DNA from: Phlebotomus papatasi
Lineage: Eukaryota > Arthropoda > Insecta > Diptera > Psychodidae
Assembly (NCBI RefSeq): GCF_024763615.1
Contig: NC_077224.1
Coordinates: 58,476,712-58,540,711 of the forward strand
DNA length: 64,000 nt
Direction: 5' to 3'
Positions 35,446 to 47,700 of the stretch are shown piece after piece. The position numbers were made by a program, and so were the translations under genes. How positions within the stretch are numbered: the first letter of the stretch is position 1; the number at the start of each line of letters is the position of its first letter. Under the pieces are notes generated by a model. That model was not told where the DNA came from, made no database searches, and was given only the letters and a program-made list of their open reading frames with translations.

Positions 35446-38092
35446 TTCCCAATTCCCATTAGTTTCCCACTAACTAAGCTCTTTTTTGGCTTAATACGAG
35501 AGACGGATTAGTCAGAAACTGATGAAGATATAATCTGATCATTATTTTAATTATAATTACTTTAAGTCGTCTTTTGGCTTAATTCGTATTCGTAAATGTG
35601 TGTAGGGTATTACACTCTAAATCTCTTCAGCTTTCTTCCCAGAAACGTTTTTCTAACTCCATGCAAAAAAATAAGTTGATAATTACCAATAAGCGATATG
35701 TTATATTCCCATTCCATTACACAATTCTCTAACTTCATCTTAAATGTGTTCGTTCATACATGAAGCACTTACAGAGAACACTAAACATTTACCTTGAAAG
35801 ATCCCTTATTCTTAATAATTTTAGCCATAAAAAACAAATTTTCTTGAGACAAAAGTTTTTTCCAAACGTATACATGTTTTTGAAACAAAATGACTGATTT
35901 TTTGCAACTCTTCAAGACTATTCTGCTCAGTTTTTCATATTCTCGACACTAATTGAAATTTAGAGAACTAACATTTCGATTACCCGAGACACACGCCATA
36001 CCGTTCAAATTAAATAAAACTCAAATTGATTAAAAGAGCACTAACATGATATGATACATGTCAAGACTTTGTAAATCCTGACCCCACAACTTCACAAAAA
36101 TCTTAGAATCTTGAAATCTTGAAGAGTGGCCACCTGTATCAAACATATATTTTCTTCATAGCCAGCCGTGTATAGTAACGTTTTTAATATTTTTTTTTTA
36201 ATCTTAACCTTGAATTTATTTCTTGGTTAAAGATACTCCGTCGCAGACGCTTTTGATAAAAAATAGTTATTTCGAATTAAAATTTAAAGAAATATTGTTA
36301 TATTGATTATGGCATTTTTATAGCGAGATGGTATGTGTCTTAACTATTTTTCCAGGCTACGCATTACACGTTTATTACTACGTTCAAATACGAAATTTAA
36401 GTTAAAGATTGTCATATTGAGTGTATTTTTTTCACTGAATTGTCATATTTGACAACAATAAATGTTATACACTTGACTGTTTGAAAATCACGACCAGCAT
36501 AAGCCTTCAAATCCTACAATTCCACAATCACTGTTGTGTTCAGCTCGACATGATTTTTAGTTTGACCCTTGCTTTAGTTAGCAAACACTCGATATGGAAT
36601 CAATATTTAATTTTAGACAAGTGATACGTGATGTGATAACAGCCCAGTAAAAATAGTTATGAAAGAAAATGACTGTCCAATAATAGAAATAGAACTTCTT
36701 ATTTGTTTTGCATTATAAGTTCACATTAAACAATGAGATGTGGAGAGAACAAAGTGCGGAAATTTTCTGCATTTTCCCACACAATGTCCCCTATATTTAA
36801 ATATTCTCTTTGTTATTTGTAGCTTATTGCATATCTACCAATAAGAATAATTCGTAGGTGGATCACAAAAATGGCAATTAACTTGTAATGAAAAATAAAA
36901 TAAATTAATCATTAAGACACATTGCCAAAAAATCATCTTAAGTGCAATGTCTTCATTCGAAGCAAAAATCGGCAAATTCTGCCATTGAACTCTTGGAGCA
37001 TTCCTCTTTGTGCATTTTCGTGATGGAATTTTTTGGTGGATTTCATCAGGTTTCTCCAAGTTCACGGACTCTGCAAAGAGCTAAAATCCTGGAGGATTTC
37101 CATGTCAATTTAGTAATTTTATGACTCGCCACTTCACTACAGAGGAGTGGAATAAATTTATTGATTTGAGATATGTAGGCGGCAATGTGCCAACTACCCT
37201 TTATTTGGTCGAGCATTTCGTGGAAAATTTCATTTCATCCTGAATTTCTCGCTTTGTTGACATTTCAATCTTTTACCATTTAAATAGAAAATTGCATTTC
37301 TAATTATTTTTAAATTCAAATTTCAGAATGATACATAAATTCTATTAAAAGAACACTATGATTGGTTACTTCTTTGTTACACGGGCTTTAGACCTAAGGC
37401 TAAGCCATTTAACTTAACTCCTCTAATTCTACATCAGGCGCGCATGAGTTTTTAGAAAATTGTTATTTAGGAATGAATATTAAGGGCAAATGATTCATTA
37501 GATTTTGAAATATCAATAAAATTGCTTGTTATTAAGATTTTTGAGACCTTCGTAAACTGGACCTCCAGTCTGAGCCGGCATTACTTGACATGTATCATTT
37601 CAAAGATGGCTGATTCGAGTTGCACTCAAGATTTTTTAGTAATGGCGTTTTTTGCGTCTCAACCTACATACGTATTGAATGACTTAACCGTATGTATCAA
37701 CTTTTACAATTTCTTATCAGTCAAGTCTTTCGGCAAAATTTTAACAGGATTGAATATTAAGGGAAAATGATACATTAGATTCTGAAATAAAATTGATTAT
37801 TATTATGTGAGATTTTCAGATCTTTGGAAATTGGGATAAACAGGTATAAACTTCTCTAGACTGAAGACCGGTTTAGATTACCAAGTTTAAAATTCTACGA
37901 CTCCGTATTTCGAACATACTCAGGAAGGTGTTCGGAGTTGATCTCTAAACGTTACAAAGCAAGATCCTGATTTTGATTTACCCCGAGGGCAACACCTCCT
38001 CACAATGGCCTATATCTTGTATTAAATGTTTGTACTTGCTTTTACTGATATTAGACCTATGAAGAACTTAATTATTGAAATTAATTTAAAAT

Positions 38093-38370
38093 GCGGATCT
38101 CAGTGGCGCAATGGACAAGACCATTGGGTCTTGGGCGGACTCGACTCTCAAAGTTGTGAGTTCAAGACCGCCCGATGCAAGCAACCGAATGTCGGGAAAA
38201 GACATTTTCTCTGTGATAAAACGTAATAAAATGCACCGCCTCTGCCTAAAACACTCTGGGAGACTGGAAAAAGCATCCACACTGCGTGAAGCCTATCTAC
38301 AAATGGGCTTAGCGGACTCTTTCTTAGCGGTAACAAAATATTCCGACACGATTAATATAATAATAATAAA
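38093..38370 (+). repeat. tRNA-derived SINE with (AAT)n tail (second family)
   Basis: The head has an A box AGTGGCGCAATGGACAAG and a B box GTGAGTTCAAGACC. A ~180-bp body follows, ending CCGACACGATTAATATAATA and AAT units. The tail CGACACGATTAATAATAATA also ends the element at 42415-42690. Open frames here (38026-38446) are shadows of the repeat. Confidence 0.75.
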
Positions 38371-38404
38371 ATTAAATGCGAAACTACTTTTGCAGTATAG
38401 TTTA

Positions 38405-38440
38405 ATGGCCTCTACACACCAAAGAAATTTATGTCCATAT
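38405..38440. mobile_element. Solitary GGCCTCTACACAC MITE end
   Basis: It matches, in inverse orientation, the right end and arm of the element at 27592-27711. No partner end was found nearby. Confidence 0.4.
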
Positions 38441-38504
38441 TCGTAAGTTCTTGCTGCACGAATACCTCAGAGAGAGCAGTATACATATATAATACCTTAA
38501 TTTT

Positions 38505-38790
38505 TTCCCCCCAAAATCACCTTCCACCCCTCGGGGACGACTTTTCTCAATATATCTTCACGTTTGAAACGATTTTTGAGAAATTATATGACGCTGTTCT
38601 TCCATCTGTCCGTCAGTACGTCTGTACGTTTGGCCGTCACCGTCGGCCGTTGCCACACCTAAAAGCCAAACGGTTAGAGATAGAGACTTAGGACTTTCAG
38701 GGGCCCCCCCCATAAGTCGACCTGAAGAACATTAACTTGTCCCTCATTTTCCCCCACCCTTCCCCTACCATATTTTTTGGGATTACTCGT
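38505..38790. repeat. Dispersed repeat with GCCAAACGGTTAGAG motif
   Basis: A CCATCTGTCCGTCAGTACGT run is followed by AAAGCCAAACGGTTAGAGAT and a C-rich block (CCCCCCCC near 38705). The motif 'AAACGGTNAGAGATATNNACTTC' recurs near 10100, 50905 and 59830, which marks a widespread but undefined repeat. Confidence 0.5.
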
Positions 38791-38959
38791 AAAAGCGTCG
38801 TGCGATTTTTTTTCATTTTTAAATATGTTTTAGAGGTTGTTCAGGCGGATATTTCGTTCATTACGAAAATACCGCTGAATCATTCCTAATAACGATTCTT
38901 GAATGTCAATAGTTAAAAAGGCTCTTGAGAACGTATTTCTCAACCGAATGGTATTATAT

Positions 38960-39357
38960 CACAGAAAAATATATTTTGTAAAAATGTTCCTAAATGTTTG
39001 TGAATTACTATGGGGGAGTTACGAAATGCTCATGAATCGTATAACCCATAAAGAAGTTCGTAAAAGTTTGTACTTTTTTCACAAACATTGTTCGTAACAT
39101 GATCACTTAACGAGCATTTTTTGTACTTTTACAAACACTTGTTCGTAAATGTTCGTAAACACACAAAAAATGTTCGCAAAATTTTGTGATTTGTTCGTAA
39201 ATGTTCGTAAAATATTCGTCAGATAAACAAAAATTTATGAACAAATGACAAAATTTTACGAACATTTTTTGTGTGTTTACGAACATTTACGAACAAATGT
39301 TTGTAAAAGTAAAAAATATTTTGTAAAAATGTTTTACAAAATATTTTTTTCTGTGTA
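38960..39357. repeat. Palindromic GTTCGTAAATGTTCGTAAAC element
   Basis: Many GTTCGTAAA units (from 39080) are mirrored by TTTACGAAC units (to 39300), framed by CACAGAAAAATATATTTTGT and ACAAAATATTTTTTTCTGTG. It is a TIR-bounded fold-back with internal tandem repeats. Confidence 0.75.
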
Positions 39358-39699
39358 TTTGGGCTCGTTAGAAAGGCCTTGGAATTTCCGTTAAAACTGA
39401 ACTGGTTGCAATCGAAGCTAAAGCAGTAATGAACCGATTCATAACCGATAACCGATTTTTATTCGAAATTCAATTCCATTACTCCTAAGGTATTTTAGGT
39501 AATATTTTGAGTGATTTATAAATCGGTTCAAATCAGTTGTTCACCGGTAATGAACTGGTTATTACACCGATAAGTAATTTTTATCCGATAATCGATTTTA
39601 GTTCTCTTAAAACTATTTTGATGGATCTTTTGAGTTATTTATGAATTAGTTTAAATCGGTTTATAACTGGTAAATGGTTAATTATTCTAAAGTACTTTT

Positions 39700-39772
39700 G
39701 AGGTATAGCATCTAAGTCACGAGTTCAAGCATTTTGCAAAACTGCGATGCTTTGCCACCCTTTTTAAATAGC
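39700..39772. repeat. SINE-like fragment (CGAGTTCAAGCATTTTGCAA)
   Basis: A B-box-like GAGTTCAAGCATT followed by CTTTGCCACCCTTTTT matches about 51690-51745 (GAGTTCGAGCATTCTGCAAG, CTTTGCCCCTCCTTTTT). Both appear to be 3' parts of a tRNA-related element. Confidence 0.45.
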
Positions 39773-39779
39773 ACAATGA

Positions 39780-40020
39780 TAGAGTAAAGTGATATAATTT
39801 GGAATTAGTGTTACAAGTTGGACAATTCGCCGGTACAAGTTGGACATGGTTTTTTTCTTGATAAATACAGTACAAAATTTGTTTTTAAGCACAAGGAACC
39901 AAATTATAAAACTAAAGCATTAAAAATATACAAATAAAAATGAAGTACTAAATTTATCAAGACAAAAAGCCCTGTCCAAATTGTAACATTGCATTGTCCA
40001 ACTTGTACCACTTTACCCTA
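39780..40020. mobile_element. TIR element, GTCCAACTTGTACC type, complete
   Basis: TAGAGTAAAGTGATATAATT at the left is imperfectly matched by TGTACCACTTTACCCTA at the right. Internal ACAAGTTGGAC blocks are inverted. A terminal fragment of the same family lies at 4970-5042. Confidence 0.75.
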
Positions 40021-40499
40021 ATTGTTATATAAAGTGAACCCATAATGATATAATTGTTTTTTTTTGTTTCTAAAATACCAAATGTTAAATTTTCACTTTA
40101 TTGGTATATGCTCTGTCTTTATCTAAGTACCAGATATACAATAAAATAGATGCTATTATCTGAATAAATAAGACCGTTATTATCGTAAATTTCTATAATT
40201 TCTATAATTCCTACCAAATATTATTCGTTTTGACTCTGTTAGAAAAGATTTTCAAGACCTAATGCCAACTCCATTGTGGCTTATCTTATTCTTTCACAAT
40301 CGAACAATCAAGCTACTGCAAATATTGTACAGAAACGAATGGTAAATAAATAATAATTAAATGTTCCAACAGTGCACCAGAGCTTCCCATACAGACACAC
40401 ATTGTGGTGTTAAAAATATCTGTTGGTGATATGGAGCAATTAAAATAGAGTGATGGAGGCGGCTGAAAAAGTGACCGAGATGGAGGCAAAAAAAATGTG

Positions 40500-41488
40500 A
40501 ATGACCTAAGAAACCTTATAAAACCAGTGCTAAGGGACTCATTGCGTCTCCTGCCCATTCTCTTGAATCCAGTGGGTGATTTTGGCAGGAGAAGAGAAAA
40601 TTTACGCACTTTCTATTTCGCGGAGAAGGTGAACTTTTTTTTTTGGGGAAGAGTGCTATGGGATGAAGAATGGCGGGAAAGTCGATGGACCACGTGGATA
40701 GAGAGCTGACGAGTGCTTCTGAGTTGCTTCTGTATCAGTGAGAGTGAGTGGAGCTTTCTCTCCACTACTGTGTGCTATAAGTTGTGGGAGCCAACAAAGA
40801 CAGGGCGACGTGGAAGGAAACAGAGAAATCAGCTGTTGGGGCTTCGGAATCTGGCCCGAATGCTTGTCTCGAGGAGGGGGGCGCATATGCAGCGAAAGAT
40901 TCCGGACCGAAGACGATGGTTATGGGTTCAGGAAACGGAGTTACAAGCCACAGACTTCAGTCAGAGTCGGGCATTCGAGCTTTTGAGTTCACCAAATACC
41001 ATTCAGAGAGAAAAGCCAATATTTAGCAACTTTTAGTGTTGTGTTCCAGTCTCACTTTAGCACCTTCTTCCTTCTATATTCACATTTTTCACTCATCACA
41101 ACTGGAAATTTTAACACAGAAAACCACAGTTGACTTTTGTTAAATAAATTTCAACTTTTTTTTCTACTCCCTGCCACTTTTGTGATAAATTGATAAAGAG
41201 TTGTGCTTTAGCTGGAGCTGAGAGAGAAAAAGTGTTTAAAATTAGCATCGCAAAATTCACAATTGAGAAAGGAAAGAGAGTTATATCAGCAAATCTCATA
41301 CGGTGAAAGTGATTTGAGAATCTGGCGAAGAAAACGGCTAGAAAGATTCCCAGCAAAAAAGCCAGGCATTTAATAAAGAAAGTAACGGTGTGGAGAGTCA
41401 AAGTGCGTGAAGTGAGATATCCTGAAGGACATTTAAGGACACGAGACAAACGACTCTTTGTGCAAAATATCCACATCCAGCATCCAAC
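40500..41488 (+). promoter_or_regulatory. Promoter/5'UTR region of glutamine synthetase
   Basis: This stretch is clearly less AT-rich than its surroundings, and repeats are absent. TATAAAA lies at 40517-40523 with a TCATT initiator-like site ~25 bp on; a TCAGTGAG initiator-like site lies at about 40735. Which, if either, is used cannot be told. The 5'UTR runs into the ATG at 41489 (context CAACATGG) with no convincing intron. Open frames across it on both strands are not conserved-looking. Confidence 0.45.
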
Positions 41489-41708
41489 ATGGCATTGAGA
41501 GTGGTTGGTTTATTGATTCGTCAGAAAGTTTCATCTCTTGCGAGTAAAGCGCCATCGCGCATGTTCAGCTCATCCCCGAGAGCTATGTCCAGTGTCCTGG
41601 CCAATTCTCCCAATGCTGATTTTAACAAAAAACTCATGGACCGATACTCACGCCTCAAACTGAATCCTAATGTGATCCAGGCCACGTATGTCTGGATTGA
41701 TGGAACAG
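41489..41708 (+). CDS. Gs1: Glutamine synthetase coding exon 1
   Basis: It encodes the presumed mitochondrial presequence, LANSPNADFNKKLMDRYSRL and the start of the beta-grasp domain (ATYVWIDGTG). It ends one base into a glycine codon before a GTGAGC donor. Confidence 0.95.
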
Positions 41709-44700
41709 GTGAGCATTTACATATAAGAAATGGAATGTTTAATCAATAGAGGAGAGTGGGGCTGTTTCTGAGATGTATACAATTAGTGCCTAAAAGTGAA
41801 ATATACAGGACAGTTATTATGTGTAGAAATTCCTTATTATAATTCTCTAAAAACATTGTGAAAATAGAATAGCCTGAACTATAATGCATTTTTAAGAAAT
41901 AATTTTTGAAATTGAACAGTTCATTTGAACTTGAACGGTCAATGATGTTCTTCAGCGTAAGTTTCCTGAAGAAATAAACTCTTTTAAAAATAATATTATG
42001 GTAGGGGAAAGTTCTCTTCCTTCGAACGTTCATGCCTTCGAATAATGTGAATTTTCTTTTATTTTTCCTAAGAGATTTTACTTAGTTATCACATAATTAT
42101 TAATAATTGATAATAAGTTAACAAATATTTAATAGAAATGTGTAAGTCTCCTAGAAAAAGTAAAAGAAAATTCACATTATTCGAGGGCATGAACGTTCGA
42201 AGGGAGAGTACTTTCCCCTATATTTTTTGGATTGTCTGATAACAAATTTTATAAAACACACGACATTTCGGGCAATATTAAATTCAATTCCAAAAATATC
42301 TAGAAAGATGTTTAACGCCCTGTTTTAAAAAAAATAATAACCCTGAAAAATAGCTAACTTTAAAAAATATCTCAACAATTTATATTACAATTTGTAGATT
42401 TATTATTATTATTAATCGTGTCGAGGCCTAAAATTAAATATATCCTGTCCAAAAACGGGCCACGTCAATGGCAACGGGACTTGCCAACATCAAATCCCCT
42501 GTTCCGCATGAGGCAGAGGACAACTGATTAACACACAAGTGGAGGAGGTTTGGATCACTCCACAGTTTCCACTTGCTTTTCTGGTTAAGGTATTCGCGTG
42601 TTCTTTCGACACTCAATTTAGGCCTCGTGGTGGAAGGATCAGTTAGTCCTCGGGGACTGCCCAGGAGCACCGATTTAGTTCCGATGAAAGCCGTAAATAC
42701 GTGTGGAGGTTCCTTCCTTGCTCCCTTTTGTCGATTATTCTTTTAAATTTTGACAATTAAATAGTCTAATTTAGGAAAAACTAGGGCACCACCAAACACG
42801 GGGTAGCACCAAACACTAATGCTTATTTCTAAACTACTTGGACTATCTCGACCATTTCTTCAGTGGACAAGCATCCCTATAATGCTTAGAAATTTCTATA
42901 AGTCTTGTCCTTTGAAATCGAATATCTGATTAAAAAATCGCAGTGTTTGGTGCTACCCCGTGTTTGGTGGTGCCCCAGTTTCCCCTAAATATATTATTCT
43001 TATTTTTACACAAAAAATAAATTTTGACTTTTTTTAATTTTTAAATATTGATTTAACTGACCATAAAGATTATATAACTTTAAAAATTACTTGAACGTTT
43101 TCCTTTTAAATTAGAAATAGTTTTAACAAAATTTAATCAAAAAGAATAACAAAACCGATCAAAAAAAATAACAAAAACAACAAAAAAAGAATTAACATTT
43201 TAAACAAAATGAGTAACCTTATGGTCAGTAATTTCCCAAAAACGTAAAGACACCTGGGGCAAAATGTGACAGTCTGAAAATTTCATAATTCATTGTCAAG
43301 ATAAAAGATACATAGGCTTTAAATTTTTACTATAAACAGTGGTCTTCACGAACCTCCTAAAATCTTCAAAGTTTTCAGGCAGAAAAGAATGCATACAAAA
43401 AAAAAATGAAATTTTGAGCACTCCTATCAATGTAGGTTTTCAAAATAATTTGCATCCGCTGAACACAAATCCGTTATCCGTTTTGGATTTTCTGAAAAAT
43501 TGTCCTTTCAGAAGTTTTTCTGTCAAGTTTGACCATACGGGCGAAAAGGTTTCAAGAATCTGGATTTAAGTGACAGTTCCCTAGCTCATTTTGTCTCCAG
43601 TTTGCCTCTTCTGCTTTCTCTAAATCAGGGAAGACTTTCTATACCAAAAACAGCTTTAAAAAAACCATTATGATAAAGTTGTAGGTAGAGAAATAAATAT
43701 CATGTAAAAATATGTCAACTATACTTTTTTTAGTTATGATAGCCTATCAGTACTGGCCTGAATGTTAGTTTTCGAGTAAAGTCCCTTTGAGAATGACGAA
43801 AATTGTCTTTGGAAAAGTTGTACCATAATAATTTTCCATAGGAATGTGCTTTTTAGAAATCTATCACGACATCTAGAAGTTCGTGAAGTAGTAAGACAAA
43901 ATTTAGTCATGCCCCGATTCCCCTAATTTATTTGAATACGTTAAGCTTTGTTTACCCGTAATTAAACATTTTATTATACCAAATATTTGTTTATGTGTAA
44001 ATTTGTTGTCGAAATCTGCTCTTCAGACTTTTGCTCTTTCCAAAACCACAATGATCATGTTACTGATTTTAAAATATTAACTATTATACTATTTTAATTT
44101 AAACTCTAAAATTCGTAAATGTTTAGAAACAAGTGAAGTAGGTAACTGGTTTAGACCAATCGAAAATATACTTACGTTTTGGAAAGTAAAGTAGCCAAAG
44201 TAGCAATTAGGTCAGTAAACGAAAGTGAAATTATCCAGTAGGCATAACGAAATGATCAGTGTTTAGTAAAAACAATACTTTTTTTTTAAATAAAAATAAT
44301 AGAACTTCAAACAATTATATCTTTTCATAAATTTATAAAATGTTTATAGAACTAATCAGTGTTTGCCAGATATAGTTATTAAGTACTTAGATAAGGCGAA
44401 GAGATAACTAGGAGTGCTAGAAGAACAAGAAACAACTGAGAAATATTACATGCAATATACTTAAATAGAAATTAATTTTTTATTACCTTTTGCCTTTATC
44501 ACCGGCCAATGAATTCGTATTTTTTTCTTACTCTTGCTTACTATTTTTGCATATTTTTGTCTTCAAAAATACTGAAGGACATCTCGACATTTTATCAAAC
44601 GATCAAGAAAATATTTTTACAACAGTTTAATTTAGCAACTTATTTCTTTTAACTGAAAGTATTTTTCTAGTTTAATTTATTATCTGAAATTAAAATTCAT

Positions 44701-47700
44701 TCATGATTAAAGGCCACAAATATATTTTTTATTATCCGATGATATCTGCTTTACGTTTATTGCCCTTTCTTGAATCTTGTTTGTCAATTAAATTTCTCAA
44801 AATCTCTCTTTCATGAATTTTATATGTAATAAATTTATTTCTTGCTTTATTTCCGTCTGCAAAATGCAGTTCTCTGTGTCACGACAACGGAAATAATGGA
44901 GGTCAGGGTACTTTTGAATTGAAAAAAAAACGTTGCAATAATTAAGATTTTGGATCTCTTCCAAGAAAATTATGCACTAAAGCGTATTCATATTCATCGT
45001 TTAAAAATAACTTTATTTTTTGTAACAGAATCTTATGCAGCGACTATACTCCATAATGGGGGTTTATTTAAATATAATACAATAGTAAAAGTGTTATTTT
45101 TTAAATAAAAAAAAGATTTATAACTTGTATCAACTTTATGACGTAGAGGACAGCCTGCATATTTGAAATGCGATGGATTATTCTTTAATTTTATTTAAAC
45201 ACTAATTAATTAATTAATTTTACACTAGTGAGTATATTAAGCGCTATACAAAATTTAAAAATAATTTTCTGAGTTTTGGTAATAATTTGTTAAAGTCAAA
45301 ACATTAAAGACGGTCTTAAACATACCAAGCTCTCCCCGAAGACGACTTCTTACATATGTAATACATATTTGCAATAATTTTAATTGTGAGAAAAAAATTA
45401 TTTAACTTTTATTTACGAAATTTTTCTATCTAAAAAATATAACTAACACTTTTTAATTATTGTTCAACTCAATTCTAGTTTTGAAAGTAAATTAAAAAAA
45501 AACTGTTTAACAATATTTACTTCAATTCTTATGACCAACGCACAATAACTTTTATTTAGTAAACATGTTTTTAACATTTCAATGAGAGTGAGTAACATCT
45601 AGATCTAATCATCTCGATCATTCTCATGGGAAATTTTGAAACCATGTTTACAAACAAAAAGTATTGTGCGCTGGTCATTATGCCCAACACACAATAACTC
45701 TTATTAGTAAACATGTTTTCAAAATTTTCTATAAATGTAAGCGAGATAACTAGATCTAGATCTCACTCACTCTCATTGAAATATCAAATCAGTATCAGAC
45801 TAGAACAACAAGATCGAATTATACAAAAAAAAACTTAGCGTGACATGATAACTTATTTTAGATAGTATAGACTGTCGATTCTTAAAAATTTATACGACAG
45901 CTGCACTTTTTGTATTTAATATAGATATTTATCAAGAATCATATTCTTTTAAGAATCTTAATCTAACAGATACAGATTTATCGACACTATCGATTCGATA
46001 GTATCGAAAAGTTATCATTCCAACCTGATTTTTAATATTGGGTAACCAAGGATTCCTAATATATATTTCTTCTAAAAATTTTTACCACTTTAACGACGAA
46101 ACACTTTTTACGAACAGAAAATCAACAATAAAATTTAACCGATAAACAAAATCAATGAAAAGTCTTACATCTGACTTTGGAAAATCCAACAGATTCTGAT
46201 TCGATGCATTTTTTAACTCTACTAGCGTTAGGGTTAAAAATAGCAGAAAAATTGAAGTAATTTTTCTGACAATATCAATAAATAATAATTTTCAGTATAA
46301 TGAAAAATATTATGTATGAGTATTGTAGTTTCCGTAATTTCTTTTTCTAAAATGGTTTTGCTTAAAAAAACTTGGAAATATAAAAAAAAATATTTAAAAT
46401 AATTTTTCAATATGAGAATTTAAAAATTTTTAGTAAATATTTAAGTTTAAAAGTGACGAATTTTTAAATTCTCATATTGAAAAATTATTTTAATTATTTT
46501 TTTATATTTTCAATTTTTTTAAGCAAAACCATTTTAGAAAAAGAAACTACAATAATCATACATAATATTTTTCATTAGACTGAAAATTATTATTTATTGA
46601 TATTGTCAGAAAAATTACTTAAATTTTTGGGCTATTTTTGTCCCAATCTTTCGTAGAGATAAAAATAGCTGGAGACTTGCAAAAAATATCCTAGATTCCT
46701 TCAACCTTCTACTTTGGAATTACGTACAAACATAAGAAAAAAATAATTTCAGGTAGTCAGGAAAAATTATTTTCTTTATGGGACACCGGTGTTCCAATCT
46801 TCCTTAAAGGGTTAAACAGCGACATATGCTAGAGACTCCTACATATTGGGTGGAATTTTTGATTTTTTAACAAAATTCAAAAATTCCGTCTTATTGACGA
46901 AAATTTTACATTTCGTCCTACAATGTGTAGTAGGGGTTTGAATTCTTAAAATTTTTCAAAATTTCCTATTTCTTGTTTTTTAAATAAAATTTTGTCTGAC
47001 AATTGAGGTAATTATAATCACAAAATGCAACATAAATACTACGTCATACGTGTCTCAAGCATCCCCACTCTACCCTAAATACAAATCAATGAGATGCAAG
47101 ACAGTCCTAGATTACGGAAGTTTCCTATTGGCTTATGCTCATTATGCTCATTAATTGTCGCTTGTGAGCGTCCAAATATGTTATTTGTGTCTTTGAGTCA
47201 CTTAATATTTGGGGTTTTCCTATTTATTGATAAAGAAGTGGACTTGGCCTGCAAAAATAAGTTTATAAATCAATTTATATCAAATTTTGCGGGCCAAGTC
47301 TACATTTTTATCAACAAATAGATCAAATTTTGAATATAAAATGATTCAAATACATAAATTACACATTTGGACTCTCACTAGCGACAATTAATGTGAATCA
47401 TATTAAAATTTGAATGTGCAAGTGTGATAACACAGTAAATCCTAAAAGTTGTTTATATAGCTACTTCTATAAACTCTAGGTGAAAATGTGCGTTCCAAGA
47501 CCCGCACCCTTCTTAAGAAACCCGAGTCTCCTGCTGAGGTTCCCAAATGGAGCTACGACGGAAGTTCCACATATCAAGCTCTGGGTGGAAATTCTGACAC
47601 TACCCTTGTTCCACGGGCAATCTACCGGGACCCTACTAAATTCGGCGAAAACGATATTATCGTTATGTGCGATACATACAAGCCAGATGGCGATCCCTGC

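Larger units (their letters stand above)
14769..40500. other. Gene-poor interval rich in inverted-repeat elements
   Basis: About 26 kb between the Ras-like 5' side and the glutamine synthetase promoter, with no exon I can defend. The recognisable content is the mobile elements listed separately. Between them the sequence is AT-rich with only short, unrelated open frames. Untranslated first exon(s) of the Ras-like gene must lie here or beyond. Confidence 0.6.
41709..47479 (+). other. Gs1: Glutamine synthetase intron 1
   Basis: A 5.8-kb intron with GTGAGC donor and CTCTAG acceptor. It holds MITEs (42002-42220, 42772-42987, 45531-45678, 46826-46937, 47147-47397), a retroelement fragment (42415-42690) and the long palindrome at 46231-46646. 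No exon or other gene is seen. Confidence 0.9.

Noticed and set aside
38026..38446. Overlapping open frames on both strands
   Set aside because: They lie over a tRNA-derived SINE and its tail.
40656..41036. Several overlapping frames near the glutamine synthetase promoter
   Set aside because: They overlap in all frames in a GC-richer 5'UTR; no homology seen.
43254..43925. TIR element with GGGGCAAAATGTGAC and CATGCCCCGATTCCCCTA ends
   Set aside because: The ends are too dissimilar to call inverted repeats by eye.
41753..47070. Pairing of a GAGGAGAGTGGGGCTG left end with a CCCCACTCTACCCTA right end as one 5.3-kb element filling the intron
   Set aside because: The two ends match only over the G-rich core and the interior consists of other elements.
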